Shown piece after piece: positions 1 through 5,024 of a stretch of 9,250 nucleotides of DNA (position 1 is the first letter of the stretch; each line of letters begins with the position of its first letter). The notes under the pieces were generated by a model, which was not told the origin of the DNA, made no database searches, and was given only the letters and a program-made list of their open reading frames with translations. The position numbers were made by a program, and so were the translations under genes. This stretch comes from Chloroflexota bacterium (GTDB lineage: Bacteria; Chloroflexota; Anaerolineae; Anaerolineales; DRMV01), in assembly GCA_013154225.1 (NCBI GenBank), contig JAADCW010000182.1, positions 1 to 9,250 on the forward strand. Reading direction: 5' to 3'.

Positions 1-14
1 CACGCCTTTCCGCT

Positions 15-58
15 GGTTTGGCCTTTCGCACTTTTGGGTTATCGAAAAAGTGCAAACC
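15..58. other. Stem-loop at the left edge of the window
   Basis: GCACTTTT (28-35) pairs perfectly with AAAAGTGC (46-53). An outer helix GGTTT (15-19) with AAACC (54-58) extends it, with an eight-base bulge on the left arm. No T-run follows on the plus strand, so it is not a standard intrinsic terminator. It may end or separate a transcript from a gene left of the window. No coding sequence can be supported in 1-60. Confidence 0.35.
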
Positions 59-86
59 TAAACGGGGCAAACGCCCAGTTCTCGGC

Positions 87-92
87 TATAAT
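87..92 (+). promoter_or_regulatory. Candidate -10 box for the carboxypeptidase gene
   Basis: A perfect TATAAT lies 149 bases before the M32 start codon. If used, transcription would begin near position 99 and give a leader of about 140 bases containing the helices at 117-227. No good -35 box lies 16-18 bases upstream (the region is CGGGGCAA-like), so the call rests on the -10 match alone. TATAAT also sits in the loop of a short inverted repeat, CGGCT/AGCCG (83-87 region with 95-99). Confidence 0.25.
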
Positions 93-116
93 TGAGCCGG
101 AACCAAACCAACCTCA

Positions 117-227
117 CCTGAGTTTCGGCCAAGAGGCCGCGTGCGATGGCCTGTGCCAGGGCTGTTGAGCGCACTGCCAGTCCATGCGGCTGACCGAAAC
201 TGAGGCTATTTCGGTCTAACTCAGACC
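117..227 (+). promoter_or_regulatory. Structured leader with competing helices before the M32 gene
   Basis: Several helices can be drawn by eye. Positions 117-128 pair with 194-205 (11 of 12 positions). GCCGCGTG (136-143) pairs with CATGCGGC (183-190, one G-U). GGCC-AAGA-GGCC forms a small hairpin at 127-138. ACCGAAA (193-199) pairs perfectly with TTTCGGT (209-215), and GGTCT (213-217) with AGACC (223-227), just before the Shine-Dalgarno at 232-235. CTGAGTT (118-124) can instead pair with AACTCAG (218-224). Some of these exclude each other, as in riboswitches and attenuators. No known riboswitch class, T-box motif or terminator T-run is recognised, so the regulatory role is inference. Confidence 0.35.
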
Positions 228-241
228 TTCTGGAGCAGAAC

Positions 242-1744
242 ATGACTGACAAACTGCAACGCCTTAAGGATTTGTTAGGGGAAGTTTGGGATCTCAACAT
301 GGCCGCGGCTGTGTTGGGTTGGGACCAGGAAACCTACATGCCCCCTGGCGGCGCCGCGGCCCGCGGCCAACAACTCAGCACTTTGAGCCGTTTGGCACAC
401 ATCAAATTCACTTCCGACGAAATCGGCCAACTGCTGGACGATCTGGCCCCTGAAGCCGAATCGTGGGATCCAGATTCAGACGAAGCCCGCCTGGTCAAAG
501 TCACCCGCCGCGACTACCTCAAAGCCACCAAAGTGCCTTCAGATTTCGTCGCGGAATCCGCGCAAGTGGCTTCCCAGGCTCAAATGGCCTGGCGTGAGGC
601 CAAAGCCACCTCAGACTTCAGCAAATTCGAGCCTTACCTGACCCGCATTGTGGAACTGCGGCGCCAGTACGCCAATTTCTTCGCGCCTTATGAGCACGTT
701 TATGACCCTCTGCTGGACGATTTCGAGCCTGGGCTGAAAACCGCGGATGTCCAACGCATCTTTGACGCGCTCCGCCCCCAGCAAGTGGAACTCATCCGCG
801 CCATTGCTGAGCGCCCTCAAGTGGACGACGCGTTCCTGCACCAGCCCTTTGACGAGCAAAAGCAGTGGGATTTCGGCGTTCAGGTCATCACCAAGTTTGG
901 CTACGATTGGCAGCGTGGGCGGCAAGACAAATCAGCCCATCCCTTCACCACCAGCTTCAGCATCAACGACGTCCGCATCACCACCCGCATTGACCCCAAT
1001 TATCTGGGCACGGGCATGTTTGGCACCATGCACGAATGCGGCCACGCGCTCTACGAGCAGGGTGTATCGCCCACGCTGGAGCGCACGCCTTTGGGGCACG
1101 GTGCTTCCCTGGCCATCCACGAATCGCAGTCTCGGCTGTGGGAAAACCTGGTCGGCCGCTCGCGCGCGTTCTGGGAACACTTCTACCCAAGCCTGCAGGC
1201 GACATTCCCCAGCCAGCTGGGCAACGTGGACCTGGAGACCTTCTACAAAGGCATCAATCGGGTTCAGCCTTCCCTCATCCGCACCGAGGCCGACGAAGCC
1301 ACGTACAACCTGCACATCATGCTGCGCCTGGAATTGGAAATCGCGCTGATGGAAGGCACGGTGGAAGTCAAAGACCTGCCCGAAGTGTGGAACGCCAAAA
1401 TGCAAGAGTATTTGGGCCTGACCCCGCCCGACGATGCTCACGGCGTACTGCAAGACATCCACTGGTCTATGGGCTCGATTGGCTACTTCTCCACCTATGC
1501 CTTGGGCAACCTGATTTCGGCGCAATTGTGGGAACGCATGACCCAAGACGTGCCCAACGTGGAAGCGCAAATTCGCCAGGGCGAGTTTGGCGACCTGCTG
1601 GGTTGGCTGCGGGAGCATGTGCACCGTCACGGCGCGAAATTCGAGCCCCAGGAACTTGTGCGCCGCGTCACCGGTTCAGAGATTGACCCCGAACCTTACA
1701 TGCGCTATCTGCGCACCAAATATGGCGAGATCTACGGCCTGTAA
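242..1744 (+). CDS. M32-family metallocarboxypeptidase (carboxypeptidase Taq type)
   Basis: A 500-residue cytoplasmic zinc carboxypeptidase that removes amino acids from peptide C-termini. The length is typical for family M32. The zinc motif HECGH is at residues 264-268 and the third ligand lies in HESQSR at 293-298 (Glu294). Other family motifs are HPF and DVRITTRI before the active site, a RTEADEATYNLHI segment after it, and QDIHW followed by GYFSTY at 414-419, where relatives usually have GYFPTY. No signal peptide or membrane segment is seen. The ATG is supported by GGAG at 232-235, six bases upstream, and by an N-terminus typical of the family (LGWDQETYMPPGG near residue 25). The gene stands alone on the plus strand and ends at a strong terminator. 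Its likely role is peptide turnover or use of imported peptides. The family assignment is secure; the substrate preference is not visible. Confidence 0.96.
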   Translation: MTDKLQRLKDLLGEVWDLNMAAAVLGWDQETYMPPGGAAARGQQLSTLSRLAHIKFTSDEIGQLLDDLAPEAESWDPDSDEARLVKVTRRDYLKATKVPSDFVAESAQVASQAQMAWREAKATSDFSKFEPYLTRIVELRRQYANFFAPYEHVYDPLLDDFEPGLKTADVQRIFDALRPQQVELIRAIAERPQVDDAFLHQPFDEQKQWDFGVQVITKFGYDWQRGRQDKSAHPFTTSFSINDVRITTRIDPNYLGTGMFGTMHECGHALYEQGVSPTLERTPLGHGASLAIHESQSRLWENLVGRSRAFWEHFYPSLQATFPSQLGNVDLETFYKGINRVQPSLIRTEADEATYNLHIMLRLELEIALMEGTVEVKDLPEVWNAKMQEYLGLTPPDDAHGVLQDIHWSMGSIGYFSTYALGNLISAQLWERMTQDVPNVEAQIRQGEFGDLLGWLREHVHRHGAKFEPQELVRRVTGSEIDPEPYMRYLRTKYGEIYGL

Positions 1745-1770
1745 GACGCCCCTTGCCTCTCAACACAACC

Positions 1771-1809
1771 AAAACAAGCCGAAGCGAGCGTGCTTCGGCT
1801 TGTTTTTTT
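1771..1809 (+). terminator. Rho-independent terminator after the M32 gene, possibly bidirectional
   Basis: A 15-bp stem, 1771-1785 with 1792-1806, has the core AAGCCGAAGC/GCTTCGGCTT and a six-base loop. A run of seven T (1803-1809) follows, the first four pairing with the opposing A run. It starts 27 bases after the M32 stop. The minus strand also carries a TTTT tail, so it may terminate the convergent DMT transporter gene, which stops at 1839. Confidence 0.92.
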
Positions 1810-1838
1810 CGCGGTGGGCACAGCGTTTTCTCTAAGGC

Positions 1839-2762
1839 TCAAACTGCTTCGGGGGCTGGGGCCGTCAATTCCTGTGCTATCATCACAGCCACCAAAATCA
1901 CCAAAGCCCCAAAAATCTGAATGGCCGTCAACCGTTCACCCAGGAAGAAATAAGCCATGATCGCAGTCATAGCGGGTTCCAGGGTGGCCAGCAGATTGAC
2001 CAAACTGGCAGGAAGGCGGGAAAGGGCATGATTGTAGAAGCCAAACCCCAACAACGTGGGGCCAAAGGATAGCGCCAAAAGCCAAAACCAACCCGAAAAC
2101 GGCAACTGCGGCACCAGGGCCTGGAAGAGCGACCCGCCATCAAGCAACCACGCCCACAGGTTGAACAAGCCCTGAAACACCGACGCCCACACAAACGTGT
2201 AAAACAGCGAGACCCACGGTGCAAGCCCTCGCTGGCCTGAAGCCCGTCCTGTGAGGCTATAGGCCGCGAACAGCAGCCCTGAAAACAGCCCCATCCAAAT
2301 GCCCCAGGCATTGGTTGCCCACGCATCCGGCGTATAGGCCCCAGAAACCAACACACACCCACCCAGGCTGGCGGCTACGGCCAAAACCTTGCGGACGGTG
2401 AGGCTTTCTCCAAACAGCCACCACGCCAAAACCGCGGTAAACGCGGCCGAACTGTAAAGCAGCACTGTGGCCACAGCCGCACCATTGGCCTGCACCGAAT
2501 AAACCCAAACCACGTGGAACAAAGCCAACACCATGCCGTAAAAGGCAAGAAACCCCCACTGCTTGCGCGGCAAAACCAAGGCTTGAGGCTTCCAGAGCAA
2601 AAACCACGCGCCCAACACCAAAGCGACCAGCAAATCCCGCCACCAGGCCAATAGCAGGGCCGGCATGGCATAATCCACAACCAGGGTGCGAATCAAAATA
2701 CCCGTGGTAGCCCACAGGGTGATGGCGAGAATGGCGACAATGTAATCTTGGAGGCGAGACAC
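1839..2762 (-). CDS. EamA/DMT-superfamily membrane transporter
   Basis: A 307-residue, very hydrophobic protein with about ten predicted membrane segments, the usual size and layout for the drug/metabolite transporter superfamily. It has two tandem EamA repeats (roughly residues 8-141 and 153-297). Each ends with the family's conserved pattern: FGESLTVRKVLAVAASLGG near the end of repeat 1 and LGERLTAIQIFGALVILVA near the end of repeat 2. Members usually export amino acids, metabolites or drugs across the inner membrane; the substrate cannot be read from the sequence. The start is a GTG at 2762-2760. It is supported by AGGA (2768-2771, spacing five) and an overlapping AAGGA (2772-2776), and the first membrane segment begins right after it. 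A 430-base gap with an insertion element separates it from the next gene upstream, so it probably has its own promoter. A TATAAA on the minus strand (2863-2858) is a possible -10 with no clear -35. Confidence 0.93.
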   Translation of the reverse strand: MSRLQDYIVAILAITLWATTGILIRTLVVDYAMPALLLAWWRDLLVALVLGAWFLLWKPQALVLPRKQWGFLAFYGMVLALFHVVWVYSVQANGAAVATVLLYSSAAFTAVLAWWLFGESLTVRKVLAVAASLGGCVLVSGAYTPDAWATNAWGIWMGLFSGLLFAAYSLTGRASGQRGLAPWVSLFYTFVWASVFQGLFNLWAWLLDGGSLFQALVPQLPFSGWFWLLALSFGPTLLGFGFYNHALSRLPASLVNLLATLEPAMTAIMAYFFLGERLTAIQIFGALVILVAVMIAQELTAPAPEAV

Positions 2763-2868
2763 TAGCTTCCTTCCTTTGATGCGTCGAGGTGCGCATGCCG
2801 CGCAAAGCGCATTGGGGAGGTCAACGGGATTGCGTTGATGGTTAGACGAGTTGTTGGTTTATAACAGT

Positions 2869-2877
2869 GCAAAAATC
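2869..2877. repeat. Left 9-bp direct repeat (target-site duplication)
   Basis: GCAAAAATC occurs here and again at 3158-3166, in the same orientation, directly outside the inverted-repeat ends of the 280-bp segment. This is the expected footprint of transposition with a 9-bp staggered cut. Confidence 0.65.
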
Positions 2878-2881
2878 CCAG

Positions 2882-2893
2882 TTACCTGACACA
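2882..2893 (+). repeat. Left terminal inverted repeat
   Basis: TTACCTGACACA is perfectly inverted at 3143-3154. The outermost bases differ (CCAG on the left, TGA on the right when read inward), so the ends are not fully symmetrical. Confidence 0.7.
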
Positions 2894-2989
2894 AAAGTTG
2901 CGCAACAACTGGAAATCTTGTAAAACGGGTTTGCATGAGATGTTACGCAGGTCTCAGGCCATCCAGAGCAACAACAGAGGGCGGTTTTC

Positions 2990-3097
2990 TCCCCTCTCCC
3001 AAAGGGAGAGGGGACGGAGGTGAGGGCGAAGAAGCCCAAGATAAGCCATCTCGCCCTCACCTTCCCCACCCCTCCTCTCCCAGAGGGAGAGGAGGGG
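2990..3097. repeat. REPIN-like inverted doublet of palindromes
   Basis: Two related units face each other. The left unit (2990-3029) is CCCCTCTCCC-AAA-GGGAGAGGGG followed by a tail ending GGTGAGGGCGA (3019-3029). The right unit, on the opposite strand (3097-3051), is CCCCTCCTCTCCC-TCT-GGGAGAGGAGGGG followed by a tail ending in the same 11 bases. The two tails are perfect inverted repeats around a 21-base centre, giving three stem-loops in a row with stems of 11, about 11 and 13 bp. This is the architecture of a REP doublet (REPIN). From memory, CCCTCTCCC/GGGAGAGGG palindromes recur between genes in many bacteria, including Chloroflexota. It could also act as a transcription barrier after the metalloprotease gene. 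Confidence 0.7.
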
Positions 3098-3142
3098 CAC
3101 TTGTGCGCCTCAAAACCAAACGGCCTTGCAATAACACTAATC

Positions 3143-3154
3143 TGTGTCAGGTAA
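3143..3154 (-). repeat. Right terminal inverted repeat
   Basis: TGTGTCAGGTAA is the exact reverse complement of 2882-2893. Three bases (TCA) separate it from the right direct repeat. Confidence 0.7.
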
Positions 3155-3157
3155 TCA

Positions 3158-3166
3158 GCAAAAATC
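3158..3166. repeat. Right 9-bp direct repeat (target-site duplication)
   Basis: GCAAAAATC is identical to 2869-2877 and in the same orientation. The flanking bases (T/C on the left copy, A/T on the right) differ, so the duplication is exactly nine bases. Confidence 0.65.
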
Positions 3167-3192
3167 TACTTATCCGAACTTTCAGCCAGGCA

Positions 3193-4020
3193 TCATGCTT
3201 GGGCCATCTTTTCCAGCGCGGTCAAAGCCAAGGCTTCCAGAGCCTGGGCGCCGAATTGCAAGAGGGTGTGCAAATCCAACCCAAACTGCTGGTGCAGGAA
3301 GCGCATGACTTGCAGCCCCATGTAATAGCCGCCGCGGTATTGCGTGACATCATGCTCATCCCACATGGCAAACCAAGCGTTGGTTTCTGGATGCGTCTGC
3401 CACGTGTCCAAGAGGCGCCGCGCCATCTCGGGCTCGCGGTCCTGGCACTGCTGATACCAACGTTGGGCAAAATCCTGGGGAACGTAATCCGCCCACAAAG
3501 CAGTCAAATCATCGCAGCCCAGCACCTCAAGGGTGCCCCACGTGGCCAAGCCTTCAGTGATGATTTGGCGGCCTATCAAGTTTTTGGTGGCTTGGTCTTG
3601 AAAATAAAAAGCCGGTTGAAATGTATAATGCCACGCATGCAGCAACTCGTGGGTTGCAAAAACATCGGCCTGCAAGGGCGTAGCGTATGCCTCTACGGCC
3701 AGCCATACCACGAATGTGCGTCGCGCATCGTCCCAAAACGCGTGCCCATTGGCCGTACCTTTGCCAACAAACAACACCACATCGCGAGCGCCAGTAAAAC
3801 CACGCCCAGAAAAAGCCCTCTGCACCCCGGGCAAACGGGACCGCACCAAATGGGCGCGCCTCCGAATTTGCGCTTCGTCAAGCCCAACATCGTCGTCAAG
3901 ATCAGCCCAAAAGCGGTAATAGTGCTGAAATAACTGAGGATACGCGGCCCTCAGCCCACCATCCTGCTGATCGTGGGCTTGAAAATAGGCAGGGGTCAGA
4001 TCGAGAAGTTGGATTCGCAT
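3193..4020 (-). CDS. Putative zinc metalloprotease (HEXXH, gluzincin-like), function unknown
   Basis: About 275 residues with no recognised full-length family. A zinc-protease motif HELLH lies at residues 124-128 (FATHELLHAWHY). An EGLATW segment follows with Glu156, 27 residues after the second His, and could supply the third zinc ligand, as in gluzincins. This resembles the DUF2268-type 'predicted Zn-dependent protease' group, but membership was not tested. No signal peptide or membrane segment is evident, so it is probably cytoplasmic. The C-terminal half is rich in Trp, Gln and charged residues. I chose the ATG at 4020. An in-frame GTG at 4035 would add five residues but is buried in a hairpin (4029-4043), and neither start has a clear Shine-Dalgarno. 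It lies about 170 bases after the NifU-like gene on the same strand, with a strong stem-loop (4055-4085) between them. A shorter nonpeptidase role cannot be excluded. Confidence 0.75.
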   Translation of the reverse strand: MRIQLLDLTPAYFQAHDQQDGGLRAAYPQLFQHYYRFWADLDDDVGLDEAQIRRRAHLVRSRLPGVQRAFSGRGFTGARDVVLFVGKGTANGHAFWDDARRTFVVWLAVEAYATPLQADVFATHELLHAWHYTFQPAFYFQDQATKNLIGRQIITEGLATWGTLEVLGCDDLTALWADYVPQDFAQRWYQQCQDREPEMARRLLDTWQTHPETNAWFAMWDEHDVTQYRGGYYMGLQVMRFLHQQFGLDLHTLLQFGAQALEALALTALEKMAQA

Positions 4021-4028
4021 GACGTTTT

Positions 4029-4043
4029 CGGCCACGCTGGCCG
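4029..4043 (-). promoter_or_regulatory. Hairpin immediately before the metalloprotease start
   Basis: On the minus strand CGGCCA-GCG-TGGCCG forms a six-base-pair stem with a three-base loop. It ends eight bases before the ATG at 4020, where a Shine-Dalgarno would normally lie, and it contains the alternative GTG codon (4035-4033). It could limit translation, or simply be chance in GC-rich DNA. Confidence 0.35.
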
Positions 4044-4054
4044 GTGTTCAAAAG

Positions 4055-4085
4055 TCCCCCTCAAGCCGTGCTGGCTTGAGGGGGA
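4055..4085 (-). terminator. Strong stem-loop, probable terminator or attenuator
   Basis: On the minus strand TCCCCCTCAAGCC pairs perfectly over 13 bp with GGCTTGAGGGGGA around a five-base loop, and is followed by the weak tail CTTTTG. It lies about 100 bases after the NifU-like stop and would end the tkt-rpiB operon. Only 34 bases then remain before the metalloprotease ATG, too few for a normal promoter plus leader. The metalloprotease may therefore depend on read-through, or this may be an attenuator in its 5' leader. Confidence 0.6.
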
Positions 4086-4159
4086 AAGTGCAGCAACCGG
4101 AATGTTGGGGTTGCCTGGCAGAAGCAATCCCAAGTTACAGAACAACGCGAAAGGCCATC

Positions 4160-4188
4160 TTGCACGCCAACCGCGTAACGCCTATACT
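4160..4188 (+). promoter_or_regulatory. Sigma-70-like promoter pointing antisense into the operon
   Basis: TTGCAC (4160-4165) and TATACT (4183-4188) are separated by exactly 17 bases on the plus strand. No plus-strand gene follows. A transcript starting near 4195 would be antisense to the NifU-like gene and then rpiB. This may be chance: it is a good consensus match, but nothing downstream supports it. Confidence 0.25.
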
Positions 4189-4538
4189 CAAGCGCTCTCT
4201 GCCAACCCCAACGCTTTCAGAATCAATTGTGCCCGCGCAGACATTTTGGCCTTATCCCGCTCTTCGCCAAACAAGGCCAACAGGTCGGCCTCGGTCAGCT
4301 GAAAACCCGGATACGGTTGGCCGCGCAGACGCTCGGCCGCGACATCGGCCAAGGCCATCAACTTCCGACAACGGCGGCTGCTGGTATAGCGCACGTCGGC
4401 CAGACGGCCATCTTCTACCTTGGCCCAAAAGGCGACCTTGTGCCCGCCTTCCTGGGCCTCACCCAGCAGCTGATAACCTTCAGGGGCGGTATCTACACGC
4501 CAGCGCAGCCCCTGGCGATGATAATCTGCAACCTTCAT
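4188..4538 (-). CDS. Small NifU/IscU-like protein with a single cysteine
   Basis: A 116-residue protein started at the ATG at 4538, which has an excellent AAGGAGGG four bases upstream. A longer in-frame reading to 4568 would overlap the rpiB end and lacks support. The pattern ADVRYTSSRRCRKLMALADVAA near residues 47-68, then a Leu/Glu-rich helix and KAKMSARAQLILKAL near 96-110, resembles the fold of NifU/IscU iron-sulfur scaffold proteins. In those, a Gly-Cys motif is followed by an Ala/Ser/Thr helix and a late Lys..Cys..Ala helix. Only one of the usual three cluster-binding cysteines is present (Cys57); the late cysteine position is Met/Ser. It is therefore unlikely to assemble a cluster in the usual way. 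It follows rpiB by 26 bases and probably shares its transcript. The resemblance is moderate and was judged by eye; a small unrelated protein remains possible. Confidence 0.72.
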   Translation of the reverse strand: MKVADYHRQGLRWRVDTAPEGYQLLGEAQEGGHKVAFWAKVEDGRLADVRYTSSRRCRKLMALADVAAERLRGQPYPGFQLTEADLLALFGEERDKAKMSARAQLILKALGLAESA

Positions 4539-4542
4539 TTTG

Positions 4543-4550
4543 CCCTCCTT
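4543..4550 (-). promoter_or_regulatory. Ribosome binding site of the NifU-like gene
   Basis: AAGGAGGG on the minus strand, four bases before the ATG at 4538. It fixes this start over the longer in-frame reading to 4568. Confidence 0.88.
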
Positions 4551-4564
4551 GCCTTTTCGGCAAC

Positions 4565-5014
4565 TCACTGGCAGGCACTTTCCAGCGCCTTGACCTTTTC
4601 ACGGCGGCGGGCGTGGCGTTCCGAACCGCCAGGCTCGGCATTCAAAAACGCGGCGACGATTTCCTTGGCCACCTCAGTGCCGATAATACGGCCCCCCATG
4701 CACAACACGTTCATGCCGTCGTGTTCCACGCCCTGATGCGCGGAATACGTGTCGTGGCACACCGACGCGTAAATGCCTTTCATCTTGTTGGCGGCCATGC
4801 TCATGCCCACGCCAGAGCCGCACATCAAAATCCCGCGGTCGGCCTGGCCCTGCTGAATGGCCTCGCCAACCTTTTGCGCAAAATCGGGAAAATCTACCGA
4901 ATCAGGGCTGTTGGTGCCGAAATCCAACACCTCATGCCCAGCCTCACGAATGGCTTGCAAAACAGTCGCTTTCAGCGGGAACCCGCCGTGGTCACAACCA
5001 ACTGCGATTTTCAT
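4565..5014 (-). CDS. rpiB: Ribose-5-phosphate isomerase B
   Basis: A 149-residue isomerase that interconverts ribose 5-phosphate and ribulose 5-phosphate in the cytoplasmic non-oxidative pentose phosphate pathway. The length is normal for the RpiB/LacAB family. Visible family residues are the N-terminal MKIAVGCDHGG (Asp8, His9), the catalytic Cys65 in CGSGVG, the ring-opening His98 in VEHDGMNVL, and GGRIIG with Arg109. The Cys and His numbers match the E. coli RpiB positions (Cys66/His99) within one residue. A basic tail (RHARRREKV) contributes phosphate-binding arginines, as in relatives. The ATG at 5014 follows GAGGT with five bases of spacing and begins exactly at the conserved first strand; the reading open to 5041 overlaps transketolase and is not needed. 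The start is 10 bases after the transketolase stop, so the two are probably co-transcribed and translationally coupled. RpiB is preferred over LacA/LacB from this neighbour. Confidence 0.95.
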   Translation of the reverse strand: MKIAVGCDHGGFPLKATVLQAIREAGHEVLDFGTNSPDSVDFPDFAQKVGEAIQQGQADRGILMCGSGVGMSMAANKMKGIYASVCHDTYSAHQGVEHDGMNVLCMGGRIIGTEVAKEIVAAFLNAEPGGSERHARRREKVKALESACQ

Positions 5015-5017
5015 GGC

Positions 5018-5023
5018 TACCTC
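5018..5023 (-). promoter_or_regulatory. Ribosome binding site of rpiB
   Basis: GAGGTA on the minus strand lies in the 10-base gap after the transketolase stop (TAG, 5027-5025), just before the ATG at 5014. It decides the rpiB start and fits translational coupling. Confidence 0.8.
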
Positions 5024-5024
5024 G

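Larger units (their letters stand above)
2878..3157. mobile_element. 280-bp MITE-like element with terminal inverted repeats
   Basis: TTACCTGACACA (2882-2893) and its perfect reverse complement TGTGTCAGGTAA (3143-3154) lie four and three bases inside the two ends. The 9-bp direct repeat GCAAAAATC sits immediately outside both ends. No transposase or other convincing coding sequence lies within, so it would have to be moved in trans. Near the left end are a perfect palindrome GTTGCGCAAC (2897-2906) and a CCAGTT/AACTGG pair (2878-2883 with 2907-2912). The centre (2990-3097) is a separate inverted palindrome doublet. It lies between the metalloprotease stop and the DMT transporter start. The parent transposon family is not identified: 9-bp duplications are made by IS4-like and some other families, but this is not enough to assign it. 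Confidence 0.62.

Noticed and set aside
99..241. T-box or cobalamin riboswitch before the M32 gene
   Set aside because: The T-box AGGGUGGNACCGCG core and the B12-box consensus are absent, so no known class can be assigned.
58..300. 80-residue minus-strand frame in the leader of the M32 gene
   Set aside because: It runs into the start of the M32 gene, has no recognised domain or ribosome site, and the region is better explained as structured leader.
932..1630. 232-residue minus-strand frame and other frames inside the M32 gene
   Set aside because: They are shadows of a gene with an intact HEXXH active site and normal length.
2990..3097. CRISPR-like repeats
   Set aside because: There are only two units, in inverted orientation, without regular spacers or cas genes.
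2935..3933. 332-residue plus-strand open frame across the mobile element and the metalloprotease
   Set aside because: It runs through the palindromes and then opposite the metalloprotease gene, shows no family motifs and has no ribosome site.
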